Of a stretch of DNA of 64,000 nucleotides, positions 1-11,430 are shown piece by piece; positions within the stretch are counted from its first letter, which is position 1; the number at the start of each line of letters is the position of its first letter. The notes under the pieces are model-generated. The model saw nothing but the letters and a program-made list of their open reading frames with translations. It did not search any database and was not told the origin of the DNA. The DNA lies in assembly GCA_964057225.1 (NCBI GenBank), contig OZ059894.1, positions 23,714,476-23,778,475 on the forward strand, given 5' to 3'. The position numbers and the translations under genes are program-made. This stretch comes from Auanema rhodensis (lineage: Eukaryota; Nematoda; Chromadorea; Rhabditida; Rhabditidae).

Positions 1-1415
1 TTTGAATTTTACGTGAACTTTAATTTATGCTAATTAAATGTACACGTGATGTGCACTTGGTATGTAACTCGCTTCACGTGAAAGATAAAGAGATGCGGTT
101 TTCAAAATTAGATTCCCCATGTCCATATTAGTCTAAAAACAAATTTTTATTGATATTGGTTCATGGTAACCATGACTTTGAAATTTACGTGAACTTTAAT
201 TTATGCTAATTAAATGTACACGTGATGTGCACTTGGTATGTAACTCGCTTCACGTGAAAGATAAAGAGATGCGGTTTTCAAAATTAGATTCCCCATGTCT
301 ATATTAGTCTAAAAACAAATTTTTATTGATATTGGTTCATGGTAACCATGACTTTGAAATTTACGTGAACTTTAATTTATGCTAATTAAATGTACACGTG
401 ATGTGCACTTGGTATGTAACTCGCTTCACGTGAAAGATAAAGAGATGCGGTTTTCAAAATTAGATTCCCCATGTCCATATTAGTCTAAAAACAAATTTGT
501 ATTGATATTGGTTCATGGTAACCATGACTTTGAAATTTACGTGAACTTTAATTTATGCTAATTAAATGTACACGTGATGTGCACTTGGTATGTAACTCGC
601 TTCACGTGAAAGATAAAGAGATGCGGTTTTCAAAATTAGATTCCCCATGTCCATATTAGTCTAAAAACAAATTTTTATTGATATTGGTTCATGGTAACCA
701 TGTCTTTGAAATTTACGTGAACTTTAATTTATGCTAATTAAATGTACACGTGATATGCACTTGGTATGTAACTCGCTTCACGTGAAAGATAAAGAGATGC
801 GGTTTTCAAAATTAGATTCCCCATGTCCATATTAGTCTAAAAACAAATTTTTATTGTTATTGGTTCATGGTAACCATGACTTTGAAATTTACGTGAACTT
901 TAATTTATGCTAATTAAATGTACACGTGATGTGCACTTGGTATGTAACTCGCTTCACGTGAAAGATAAAGAGATGCGGTTTTCAAAATTAGATTCCCCAT
1001 GTCCATATTAGTCTAAAAACAAATTTTTATTGATATTGGTTCATGGTAACCATGTCTTTGAAATTTACGTGAACTTTAATTTATGCTAATTAAATGTACA
1101 CGTGATGTGCACTTGGTATGTAACTCGCTTCACGTGAAAGATAAAGAGATGCGGTTTTCAAAATTAGATTCCCCATGTCTATATTAGTCTAAAAACAAAT
1201 TTTTATTGATATTGGTTCATGGTAACCATGACTTTGAAATTTACGTGAACTTTAATTTATGCTAATTAAATGTACACGTGATGTGCACTTGGTATGTAAC
1301 TCGCTTCACGTGAAAGATAAAGAGATGCGGTTTTCAAAATTAGATTCCCCATGTCCATATTAGTCTAAAAACAAATTTTTATTGATATTGGTTCATGGTA
1401 ACCATGTCTTTGAAA

Positions 1416-1425
1416 TTTACGTGAA
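1416..1425. other. ACGTG motif 1 of the monomer (example copy)
   Basis: TTTACGTGAA at monomer positions 8-17. It matches motif 3 (TTCACGTGAA) at 9 of 10 bases and contains the ACGT core recognised by plant bZIP factors. It recurs once in essentially every monomer. I saw one copy with the core broken, near 47493, where G13 becomes T. Binding by any protein is not shown by the sequence. Confidence 0.55.
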
Positions 1426-1448
1426 CTTTAATTTATGCTAATTAAATG

Positions 1449-1458
1449 TACACGTGAT
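1449..1458. other. CACGTG motif 2 of the monomer (example copy)
   Basis: TACACGTGAT at monomer positions 41-50 contains a perfect CACGTG (G-box or E-box core), centred 33 bp from motif 1. CACGTG is also the core of the budding-yeast CDEI centromere element bound by Cbf1, which is an analogy only. The 171-bp monomers delete bases beside this motif but keep CACGTG. The A42-to-G variant turns it into GTGCACGTG. Confidence 0.55.
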
Positions 1459-1480
1459 GTGCACTTGGTATGTAACTCGC

Positions 1481-1490
1481 TTCACGTGAA
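1481..1490. other. Palindromic CACGTG motif 3 of the monomer (example copy)
   Basis: TTCACGTGAA at monomer positions 73-82 is a perfect 10-bp palindrome around a CACGTG core, centred 32 bp from motif 2. A recurrent G80-to-A variant (CACGTA) destroys the palindrome in a minority of monomers, for example 40461-40631 and 52233-52408. Its role is unknown. Dyad symmetry and a candidate binding site are the two plausible readings. Confidence 0.6.
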
Positions 1491-1569
1491 AGATAAAGAG
1501 ATGCGGTTTTCAAAATTAGATTCCCCATGTCCATATTAGTCTAAAAACAAATTTTTATTGATATTGGTT

Positions 1570-1582
1570 CATGGTAACCATG
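1570..1582. other. CATGGT-A-ACCATG dyad (example copy)
   Basis: Monomer positions 162-174 form two perfect 6-bp inverted arms around a single A. The dyad contains GGTAACC, a BstEII site, which would give a 176-bp digestion ladder. Variants that disrupt an arm are T164-to-A in all ten 174-bp monomers, T173-to-C (CACGAC units of domain C), G166-to-A (dimer HOR near 53.5 kb) and C171-to-T (45889 and 48881). Short dyads have been reported as enriched in centromeres lacking CENP-B boxes. A functional role here is inference. Confidence 0.6.
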
Positions 1583-3344
1583 ACTTTGAAATTTACGTGA
1601 ACTTTAATTTATGCTAACTAAATGTACACGTGATGTGCACTTGGTATGTAACTCGCTTCACGTAAAAGATAAAGAGATGCGGTTTTCAAAATTAGATTCC
1701 CCATGTCCATATTAGTCTAAAAACAAATTTTTATTGATATTGGTGCATGGTAACCATGACTTTGAAATTTACGTGAACTTTAATTTATGCTAATTAAATG
1801 TACACGTGATGTGCACTTGGTATGTAACTTGCTTCACGTGAAAGATAAAGAGATGCGGTTTTCAAAATTAGATTCCCCATGTCCATATTAGTCTAAAAAC
1901 AAATTTTTATTGATATTGGTGCATGGTAACCATGACTTTGAAATTTACGTGAACTTTAATTTATGCTAATTAAATGTACACGTGATGTGCACTTGGTATG
2001 TAACTCGCTTCACGTGAAAGATAAAGAGATGCGGTTTTCAAAATTAAATTCCCCATGTCCATATTAGTCTAAAAACAAATTTTTATTGATATTAATTCAT
2101 GGTAACCATGTCTTTGAAATTTACGTGAACTTTAATTTATGCTAATTAAATGTACACGTGATGTGCACTTGGTATGTAACTCGCTTCACGTGAAAGATAA
2201 AGAGATGCGGTTTTCAAAATTAGATTCCCCATGTCCATATTAGTCTAAAAACAAATTTTTATTGATATTGGTTCATGGTAACCATGACTTTGAAATTTAC
2301 GTGAACTTTAATTTATGCTAATTAAATGTACACGTGATGTGCACTTGGTATGTAACTCGCTTCACGTGAAAGATAAAGAGATGCGGTTTTCAAAATTAGA
2401 TTCCCCATGTCCATATTAGTCTAAAAACAAATTTTTATTGTTATTGGTTCATGGTAACCATGACTTTGAAATTTACGTGAACTTTAATTTATGCTAATTA
2501 AATGTACACGTGATGTGCACTTGGTATGTAACTCGCTTCACGTGAAAGATAAAGAGATGCGGTTTTCAAAATTAGATTCCCCATGTCTATATTAGTCTAA
2601 AAACAAATGTTTATTGATATTGGTTCATGGTAACCATGACTTTGAAATTTACGTGAACTTTAATTTATGCTAATTAAATGTACACGTGATGTGCACTTGG
2701 TATGTAACTCGCTTCACGTGAAAGATAAAGAGATGCGGTTTTCAAAATTAGATTCCCCATGTCCATATTAGTCTAAAAACAAATTTTTATTGATATTGGT
2801 TCATGGTAACCATGTCTTTGAAATTTACGTGAACTTTAATTTATGCTAATTAAATGTACACGTGATATGCACTTGGTATGTAACTCGCTTCACGTGAAAG
2901 ATAAAGAGATGCGGTTTTCAAAATTAGATTCCCCATGTCCATATTAGTCTAAAAACAAATTTTTATTGTTATTGGTTCATGGTAACCATGACTTTGAAAT
3001 TTACGTGAACTTTAATTTATGCTAATTAAATGTACACGTGATGTGCACTTGGTATGTAACTCGCTTCACGTGAAAGATAAAGAGATGCGGTTTTCAAAAT
3101 TAGATTCCCCATGTCCATATTAGTCTAAAAACAAATTTTTATTGATATTGGTTCATGGTAACCATGTCTTTGAAATTTACGTGAACTTTAATTTATGCTA
3201 ATTAAATGTACACGTGATGTGCACTTGGTATGTGACTCGCTTCACGTGAAAGATAAAGAGATGCGGTTTTCAAAATTAGATTCCCCATGTCCATATTAGT
3301 CTAAAAACAAATTTTTATTGATATTGGTTCATGGTAACCATGAC

Positions 3345-3518
3345 TTTGAAATTTACGTGAACTTTAATTTATGCTAATTAAATGTACACGTGATGTGCAC
3401 TTGGTATGTAACTCGCTTCACGTGAAAGATAAAGAGATGCGGTTTTCAAAATTAGATTCCCCATGTCCATATTAGTTTAAACAAACTTTTATTGTTATTG
3501 GTTCAAGGTAACCATGAC
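3345..3518 (+). repeat. 174-bp anchor monomer 1 (GTTTAAAC type)
   Basis: GTCTAAAAACAAATT becomes GTTTAAACAAACT (two bases lost) with GTTTAAAC at 3475. Linked changes are A153-to-T (TGTTATTGG) and T164-to-A (CAAGG), then A7-to-T in the next unit. This whole haplotype recurs unchanged in the other nine anchors. Confidence 0.9.
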
Positions 3519-4924
3519 TTTGAATTTTACGTGAACTTTAATTTATGCTAATTAAATGTACACGTGATGTGCACTTGGTATGTAACTCGCTTCACGTGAA
3601 AGATAAAGAGATGCGGTTTTCAAAATTAGATTCCCCATGTCCATATTAGTCTAAAAACAAATTTTTATTGATATTGGTTCATGGTAACCATGACTTTGAA
3701 ATTTACGTGAACTTTAATTTATGCTAATTAAATGTACACGTGATGTGCACTTGGTATGTAACTCGCTTCACGTGAAAGATAAAGAGATGCGGTTTTCAAA
3801 ATTAGATTCCCCATGTCTATATTAGTCTAAAAACAAATTTTTATTGATATTGGTTCATGGTAACCATGACTTTGAAATTTACGTGAACTTTAATTTATGC
3901 TAATTAAATGTACACGTGATGTGCACTTGGTATGTAACTCGCTTCACGTGAAAGATAAAGAGATGCGGTTTTCAAAATTAGATTCCCCATGTCCATATTA
4001 GTCTAAAAACAAATTTTTATTGATATTGGTTCATGGTAACCATGTCTTTGAAATTTACGTGAACTTTAATTTATGCTAATTAAATGTACACGTGATGTGC
4101 ACTTGGTATGTAACTCGCTTCACGTGAAAGATAAAAAGATGCGGTTTTCAAAATTAGATTCCCCATGTCCATATTAGTCTAAAAACAAATTTTTATTGAT
4201 ATTGGTTCATGGTAACCATGACTTTGAAATTTACGTGAACTTTAATTTATGCTAATTAAATGTACACGTGATGTGCACTTGGTATGTAACTCGCTTCACG
4301 TGAAAGATAAAGAGATGCGGTTTTCAAAATTAGATTCCCCATGTCCATATTAGTCTAAAAACAAATTTTTATTGATATTGGTTCATGGTAACCATGACTT
4401 TGAAATTTACGTGAACTTTAATTTATGCTAATTAAATGTACACGTGATGTGCACTTGGTATGTAACTCGCTTCACGTGAAAGATAAAGAGATGCGGTTTT
4501 CAAAATTAGATTCCCCATGTCCATATTAGTCTAAAAACAAATTTTTATTGATATTGGTGCATGGTAACCATGACTTTGAAATTTACGTGAACTTTAATTT
4601 ATGCTAATTAAATGTACACGTGATGTGCACTTGGTATGTAACTTGCTTCACGTGAAAGATAAAGAGATGCGGTTTTCAAAATTAGATTCCCCATGTCCAT
4701 ATTAGTCTAAAAACAAATTTTTATTGATATTGGTTCATGGTAACCATGACTTTGAAACTTACGTGAACTTTAATTTATGCTAATTAAATGTACACGTGAT
4801 GTGCACTTGGTATGTAACTCGCTTCACGTGAAAGATAAAGAGATGCGGTTTTCAAAATTAGATTCCCCATGTCCATATTAGTTTAAACAAACTTTTATTG
4901 TTATTGGTTCAAGGTAACCATGAC
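3519..4924 (+). repeat. HOR block b, 8 monomers (1,406 bp)
   Basis: Marker order is T7; GTCTATATTA; CATGTC; GATAAAAAG; consensus; G161; CTTGCTTC; AAACTT plus anchor. Block d has the same order in all eight units, making this the clearest repeated HOR of domain A. Confidence 0.85.
4751..4924 (+). repeat. 174-bp anchor monomer 2
   Basis: GTTTAAAC at 4881 with the linked TGTTATTGG and CAAGG changes. It also opens with TTTGAAACTT (T8-to-C). Confidence 0.9.
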
Positions 4925-7914
4925 TTTGAATTTTACGTGAACTTTAATTTATGCTAATTAAATGTACACGTGATGTGCACTTGGTATGTAACTCGCTTCA
5001 CGTGAAAGATAAAGAGATGCGGTTTTCAAAATTAGATTCCCCATGTCCATATTAGTCTAAAAACAAATTTTTATTGATATTGGTTCATGGTAACCATGAC
5101 TTTGAAATTTACGTGAACTTTAATTTATGCTAATTAAATGTACACGTGATGTGCACTTGGTATGTAACTCGCTTCACGTGAAAGATAAAGAGATGCGGTT
5201 TTCAAAATTAGATTCCCCATGTCTATATTAGTCTAAAAACAAATTTTTATTGATATTGGTTCATGGTAACCATGACTTTGAAATTTACGTGAACTTTAAT
5301 TTATGCTAATTAAATGTACACGTGATGTGCACTTGGTATGTAACTCGCTTCACGTGAAAGATAAAGAGATGCGGTTTTCAAAATTAGATTCCCCATGTCC
5401 ATATTAGTCTAAAAACAAATTTTTATTGATATTGGTTCATGGTAACCATGACTTTGAAATTTACGTGAACTTTAATTTATGCTAATTAAATGTACACGTG
5501 ATGTGCACTTGGTATGTAACTCGCTTCACGTGAAAGATAAAGAGATGCGGTTTTCAAAATTAGATTCCCCATGTCCATATTAGTCTAAAAACAAATTTTT
5601 ATTGATATTGGTGCATGGTAACCATGACTTTGAAATTTACGTGAACTTTAATTTATGCTAATTAAATGTACACGTGATGTGCACTTGGTATGTAACTTGC
5701 TTCACGTGAAAGATAAAGAGATGCGGTTTTCAAAATTAGATTCCCCATGTCCATATTAGTCTAAAAACAAATTTTTATTGATATTGGTTCATGGTAACCA
5801 TGACTTTGAACTTTACGTGAACTTTAATTTATGCTAATTAAATGTACACGTGATGTGCACTTGGTATGTAACTCGCTTCACGTGAAAGATAAAGAGATGC
5901 GGTTTTCAAAATTAGATTCCCCATGTCCATATTAGTCTAAAAACAAATTTTTATTGATATTGGTTCATGGTAACCATGTCTTTGAAATTTACGTGAACTT
6001 TAATTTATGCTAATTAAATGTACACGTGATGTGCACTTGGTATGTAACTCGCTTCACGTGAAAGATAAAAAGATGCGGTTTTCAAAATTAGATTCCCCAT
6101 GTCCATATTAGTCTAAAAACAAATTTTTATTGATATTGGTTCATGGTAACCATGACTTTGAAACTAACGTGAACTTTAATTTATGCTAATTAAATGTACA
6201 CGTGATGTGCACTTGGTATGTAACTCGCTTCACGTGAAAGATAAAGAGATGCGGTTTTCAAAATTAGATTCCCCATGTCCATATTAGTCTAAAAACAAAT
6301 TTTTATTGATATTGGTTCATGGTAACCATGTCTTTGAAATTTACGTGAACTTTAATTTATGCTAATTAAATGTACACGTGATGTGCACTTGGTATGTAAC
6401 TCGCTTCACGTGAAAGATAAAAAGATGCGGTTTTCAAAATTAGATTCCCCATGTCCATATTAGTCTAAAAACAAATTTTTATTGATATTGGTTCATGGTA
6501 ACCATGACTTTGAAATTTACGTGAACTTTAATTTATGCTAATTAAATGTACACGTGATGTGCACTTGGTATGTAACTCGCTTCACGTGAAAGATAAAGAG
6601 ATGCGGTTTTCAAAATTAGATTCCCCATGTCCATATTAGTCTAAAAACAAATTTTTATTGATATTGGTTCATGGTAACCATGACTTTGAAATTTACGTGA
6701 ACTTTAATTTATGCTAATTAAATGTACACGTGATGTGCACTTGGTATGTAACTCGCTTCACGTGAAAGATAAAGAGATGCGGTTTTCAAAATTAGATTCC
6801 CCATGTCCATATTAGTCTAAAAACAAATTTTTATTGATATTGGTGCATGGTAACCATGACTTTGAAATTTACGTGAACTTTAATTTATGCTAATTAAATG
6901 TACACGTGATGTGCACTTGGTATGTAACTCGTTTCACGTGAAAGATAAAGAGATGCGGTTTTCAAAATTAGATTCCCCATGTCCATATTAGTCTAAAAAC
7001 AAATTTTTATTGATATTGGTTCATGGTAACCATGACTTTGAAATTTACGTGAACTTTAATTTATGCTAATTAAATGTACACGTGATGTGCACTTGGTATG
7101 TAACTCGCTTCACGTGAAAGATAAAGAGATGCGGTTTTCAAAATTAGATTCCCCATGTCCATATTAGTCTAAAAACAAATTTTTATTGATATTGGTTCAT
7201 GGTAACCATGACTTTGAAATTTACGTGAACTTTAATTTATGCTAATTAAATGTACACGTGATGTGCACTTGGTATGTAACTCGCTTCACGTGAAAGATAA
7301 AGAGATGCGGTTTTCAAAATTAGATTCCCCATGTCCATATTAGTCTAAAAACAAATTTTTATTGATATTGGTGCATGGTAACCATGACTTTGAAATTTAC
7401 GTGAACTTTAATTTATGCTAATTAAATGTACACGTGATGTGCACTTGGTATGTAACTCGCTTCACGTGAAAGATAAAGAGATGCGGTTTTCAAAATTAGA
7501 TTCCCCATGTCCATATTAGTCTAAAAACAAATTTTTATTGATATTGGTGCATGGTAACCATGACTTTGAAATTTACGTGAACTTTAATTTATGCTAATTA
7601 AATGTACACGTGATGTGCACTTGGTATGTAACTCGCTTCACGTGAAAGATAAAGAGATGCGGTTTTCAAAATTAGATTCCCCATGTCCATATTAGTCTAA
7701 AAACAAATTTTTATTGATATTGGTTCATGGTAACCATGACTTTGAAATTTACGTGAACTTTAATTTATGCTAATTAAATGTACACGTGATGTGCACTTGG
7801 TATGTAACTCGCTTCACGTGAAAGATAAAGAGATGCGGTTTTCAAAATTAGATTCCCCATGTCCATATTAGTTTAAACAAACTTTTATTGTTATTGGTTC
7901 AAGGTAACCATGAC
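4925..7914 (+). repeat. HOR block c, 17 monomers
   Basis: It opens like block b. It contains the series CATGTC, GATAAAAAG, AAACTA plus CATGTC, GATAAAAAG (5805-6508), also present in blocks e and g. It carries one TCGTTTCAC variant (6861 unit) and ends with an anchor lacking AAACTT. Confidence 0.8.
7741..7914 (+). repeat. 174-bp anchor monomer 3
   Basis: GTTTAAAC at 7871, with TGTTATTGG, CAAGG and T7 in the following unit. The start is the plain TTTGAAATTT form. Confidence 0.9.
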
Positions 7915-9320
7915 TTTGAATTTTACGTGAACTTTAATTTATGCTAATTAAATGTACACGTGATGTGCACTTGGTATGTAACTCGCTTCACGTGAAAGAT
8001 AAAGAGATGCGGTTTTCAAAATTAGATTCCCCATGTCCATATTAGTCTAAAAACAAATTTTTATTGATATTGGTTCATGGTAACCATGACTTTGAAATTT
8101 ACGTGAACTTTAATTTATGCTAATTAAATGTACACGTGATGTGCACTTGGTATGTAACTCGCTTCACGTGAAAGATAAAGAGATGCGGTTTTCAAAATTA
8201 GATTCCCCATGTCTATATTAGTCTAAAAACAAATTTTTATTGATATTGGTTCATGGTAACCATGACTTTGAAATTTACGTGAACTTTAATTTATGCTAAT
8301 TAAATGTACACGTGATGTGCACTTGGTATGTAACTCGCTTCACGTGAAAGATAAAGAGATGCGGTTTTCAAAATTAGATTCCCCATGTCCATATTAGTCT
8401 AAAAACAAATTTTTATTGATATTGGTTCATGGTAACCATGTCTTTGAAATTTACGTGAACTTTAATTTATGCTAATTAAATGTACACGTGATGTGCACTT
8501 GGTATGTAACTCGCTTCACGTGAAAGATAAAAAGATGCGGTTTTCAAAATTAGATTCCCCATGTCCATATTAGTCTAAAAACAAATTTTTATTGATATTG
8601 GTTCATGGTAACCATGACTTTGAAATTTACGTGAACTTTAATTTATGCTAATTAAATGTACACGTGATGTGCACTTGGTATGTAACTCGCTTCACGTGAA
8701 AGATAAAGAGATGCGGTTTTCAAAATTAGATTCCCCATGTCCATATTAGTCTAAAAACAAATTTTTATTGATATTGGTTCATGGTAACCATGACTTTGAA
8801 ATTTACGTGAACTTTAATTTATGCTAATTAAATGTACACGTGATGTGCACTTGGTATGTAACTCGCTTCACGTGAAAGATAAAGAGATGCGGTTTTCAAA
8901 ATTAGATTCCCCATGTCCATATTAGTCTAAAAACAAATTTTTATTGATATTGGTGCATGGTAACCATGACTTTGAAATTTACGTGAACTTTAATTTATGC
9001 TAATTAAATGTACACGTGATGTGCACTTGGTATGTAACTTGCTTCACGTGAAAGATAAAGAGATGCGGTTTTCAAAATTAGATTCCCCATGTCCATATTA
9101 GTCTAAAAACAAATTTTCATTGATATTGGTTCATGGTAACCATGACTTTGAAACTTACGTGAACTTTAATTTATGCTAATTAAATGTACACGTGATGTGC
9201 ACTTGGTATGTAACTCGCTTCACGTGAAAGATAAAGAGATGCGGTTTTCAAAATTAGATTCCCCATGTCCATATTAGTTTAAACAAACTTTTATTGTTAT
9301 TGGTTCAAGGTAACCATGAC
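7915..9320 (+). repeat. HOR block d, 8 monomers, near-identical to block b
   Basis: All eight units carry the same marker series as block b, at an offset of 4,396 bp. The only difference I noticed is T148-to-C at 9118 (AAATTTTCAT). This indicates a recent duplication or conversion of the full 1,406-bp unit. Confidence 0.85.
9147..9320 (+). repeat. 174-bp anchor monomer 4
   Basis: GTTTAAAC at 9277, with the AAACTT start and linked changes of anchor 2. Confidence 0.9.
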
Positions 9321-11430
9321 TTTGAATTTTACGTGAACTTTAATTTATGCTAATTAAATGTACACGTGATGTGCACTTGGTATGTAACTCGCTTCACGTG
9401 AAAGATAAAGAGATGCGGTTTTCAAAATTAGATTCCCCATGTCCATATTAGTCTAAAAACAAATTTTTATTGATATTGGTTCATGGTAACCATGACTTTG
9501 AAATTTACGTGAACTTTAATTTATGCTAATTAAATGTACACGTGATGTGCACTTGGTATGTAACTCGCTTCACGTGAAAGATAAAGAGATGCGGTTTTCA
9601 AAATTAGATTCCCCATGTCTATATTAGTCTAAAAACAAATTTTTATTGATATTGGTTCATGGTAACCATGACTTTGAAATTTACGTGAACTTTAATTTAT
9701 GCTAATTAAATGTACACGTGATGTGCACTTGGTATGTAACTCGCTTCACGTGAAAGATAAAGAGATGCGGTTTTCAAAATTAGATTCCCCATGTCCATAT
9801 TAGTCTAAAAACAAATTTTTATTGATATTGGTTCATGGTAACCATGACTTTGAAATTTACGTGAACTTTAATTTATGCTAATTAAATGTACACGTGATGT
9901 GCACTTGGTATGTAACTCGCTTCACGTGAAAGATAAAGAGATGCGGTTTTCAAAATTAGATTCCCCATGTCCATATTAGTCTAAAAACAAATTTTTATTG
10001 ATATTGGTGCATGGTAACCATGACTTTGAAATTTACGTGAACTTTAATTTATGCTAATTAAATGTACACGTGATGTGCACTTGGTATGTAACTCGCTTCA
10101 CGTGAAAGATAAAGAGATGCGGTTTTCAAAATTAGATTCCCCATGTCCATATTAGTCTAAAAACAAATTTTTATTGATATTGGTTCATGGTAACCATGTC
10201 TTTGAAATTTACGTGAACTTTAATTTATGCTAATTAAATGTACACGTGATGTGCACTTGGTATGTAACTCGCTTCACGTGAAAGATAAAAAGATGCGGTT
10301 TTCAAAATTAGATTCCCCATGTCCATATTAGTCTAAAAACAAATTTTTATTGATATTGGTTCATGGTAACCATGACTTTGAAACTAACGTGAACTTTAAT
10401 TTATGCTAATTAAATGTACACGTGATGTGCACTTGGTATGTAACTCGCTTCACGTGAAAGATAAAGAGATGCGGTTTTCAAAATTAGATTCCCCATGTCC
10501 ATATTAGTCTAAAAACAAATTTTTATTGATATTGGTTCATGGTAACCATGTCTTTGAAATTTACGTGAACTTTAATTTATGCTAATTAAATGTACACGTG
10601 ATGTGCACTTGGTATGTAACTCGCTTCACGTGAAAGATAAAAAGATGCGGTTTTCAAAATTAGATTCCCCATGTCCATATTAGTCTAAAAACAAATTTTT
10701 ATTGATATTGGTTCATGGTAACCATGACTTTGAAATTTACGTGAACTTTAATTTATGCTAATTAAATGTACACGTGATGTGCACTTGGTATGTAACTCGC
10801 TTCACGTGAAAGATAAAGAGATGCGGTTTTCAAAATTAGATTCCCCATGTCCATATTAGTCTAAAAACAAATTTTTATTGATATTGGTTCATGGTAACCA
10901 TGACTTTGAAATTTACGTGAACTTTAATTTATGCTAATTAAATGTACACGTGATGTGCACTTGGTATGTAACTTGCTTCACGTGAAAGATAAAGAGATGC
11001 GGTTTTCAAAATTAGATTCCCCATGTCCATATTAGTCTAAAAACAAATTTTTATTGATATTGGTGCATGGTAACCATGACTTTGAAATTTACGTGAACTT
11101 TAATTTATGCTAATTAAATGTACACGTGATGTGCACTTGGTATGTAACTTGCTTCACGTGAAAGATAAAGAGATGCGGTTTTCAAAATTAGATTCCCCAT
11201 GTCCATATTAGTCTAAAAACAAATTTTTATTGATATTGGTTCATGGTAACCATGACTTTGAAACTTACGTGAACTTTAATTTATGCTAATTAAATGTACA
11301 CGTGATGTGCACTTGGTATGTAACTCGCTTCACGTGAAAGATAAAGAGATGCGGTTTTCAAAATTAGATTCCCCATGTCCATATTAGTTTAAACAAACTT
11401 TTATTGTTATTGGTTCAAGGTAACCATGAC
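9321..11430 (+). repeat. HOR block e, 12 monomers
   Basis: Order: T7; GTCTATATTA; consensus; G161; CATGTC; GATAAAAAG; AAACTA plus CATGTC; GATAAAAAG; consensus; CTTGCTTC plus G161; CTTGCTTC; AAACTT plus anchor. It matches parts of blocks c and g, consistent with a mosaic made by recombination. Confidence 0.8.
11257..11430 (+). repeat. 174-bp anchor monomer 5
   Basis: GTTTAAAC at 11387, AAACTT start, linked TGTTATTGG and CAAGG. Confidence 0.9.

Larger units (their letters stand above)
1409..1584 (+). repeat. Representative consensus monomer, domain A
   Basis: This unit shows no departure from the domain A consensus by my reading and serves as the reference for position numbers. In order it holds a TTTACGTGAA motif (8-17), a TAATTAAAT run (31-39), TACACGTGAT (41-50) overlapping GTGCAC (51-56), the perfect palindrome TTCACGTGAA (73-82), GATGCGGTTTTC (92-103), GATTCCCCATGTCC (111-124), an A/T-rich stretch (134-157) and the dyad CATGGT-A-ACCATG (162-174). 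Every reading frame is interrupted by stop codons, so it is not coding. Confidence 0.9.
1..3518 (+). repeat. HOR block a, 20 monomers
   Basis: The first monomer carries T7 (TTTGAATTTT), the signature of a unit following a 174-bp monomer, so the previous anchor must lie just left of the window. The block includes two units with GATATGCAC plus TGTTATTGG (705 and 2817) and ends TATGTGACTC (3169) then the anchor. The same ending closes blocks h and j. Confidence 0.8.

Noticed and set aside
1449-1490. CACGTG motifs as gene promoter G-boxes
   Set aside because: There is no downstream gene, and the motifs occur in every monomer. They are listed only as candidate satellite-binding sites.
3475-3482. 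GTTTAAAC as an attachment or integration site
   Set aside because: It is an internal variant of the monomer recurring in ten identical contexts. There is no integrase, no insertion and no flanking duplication.
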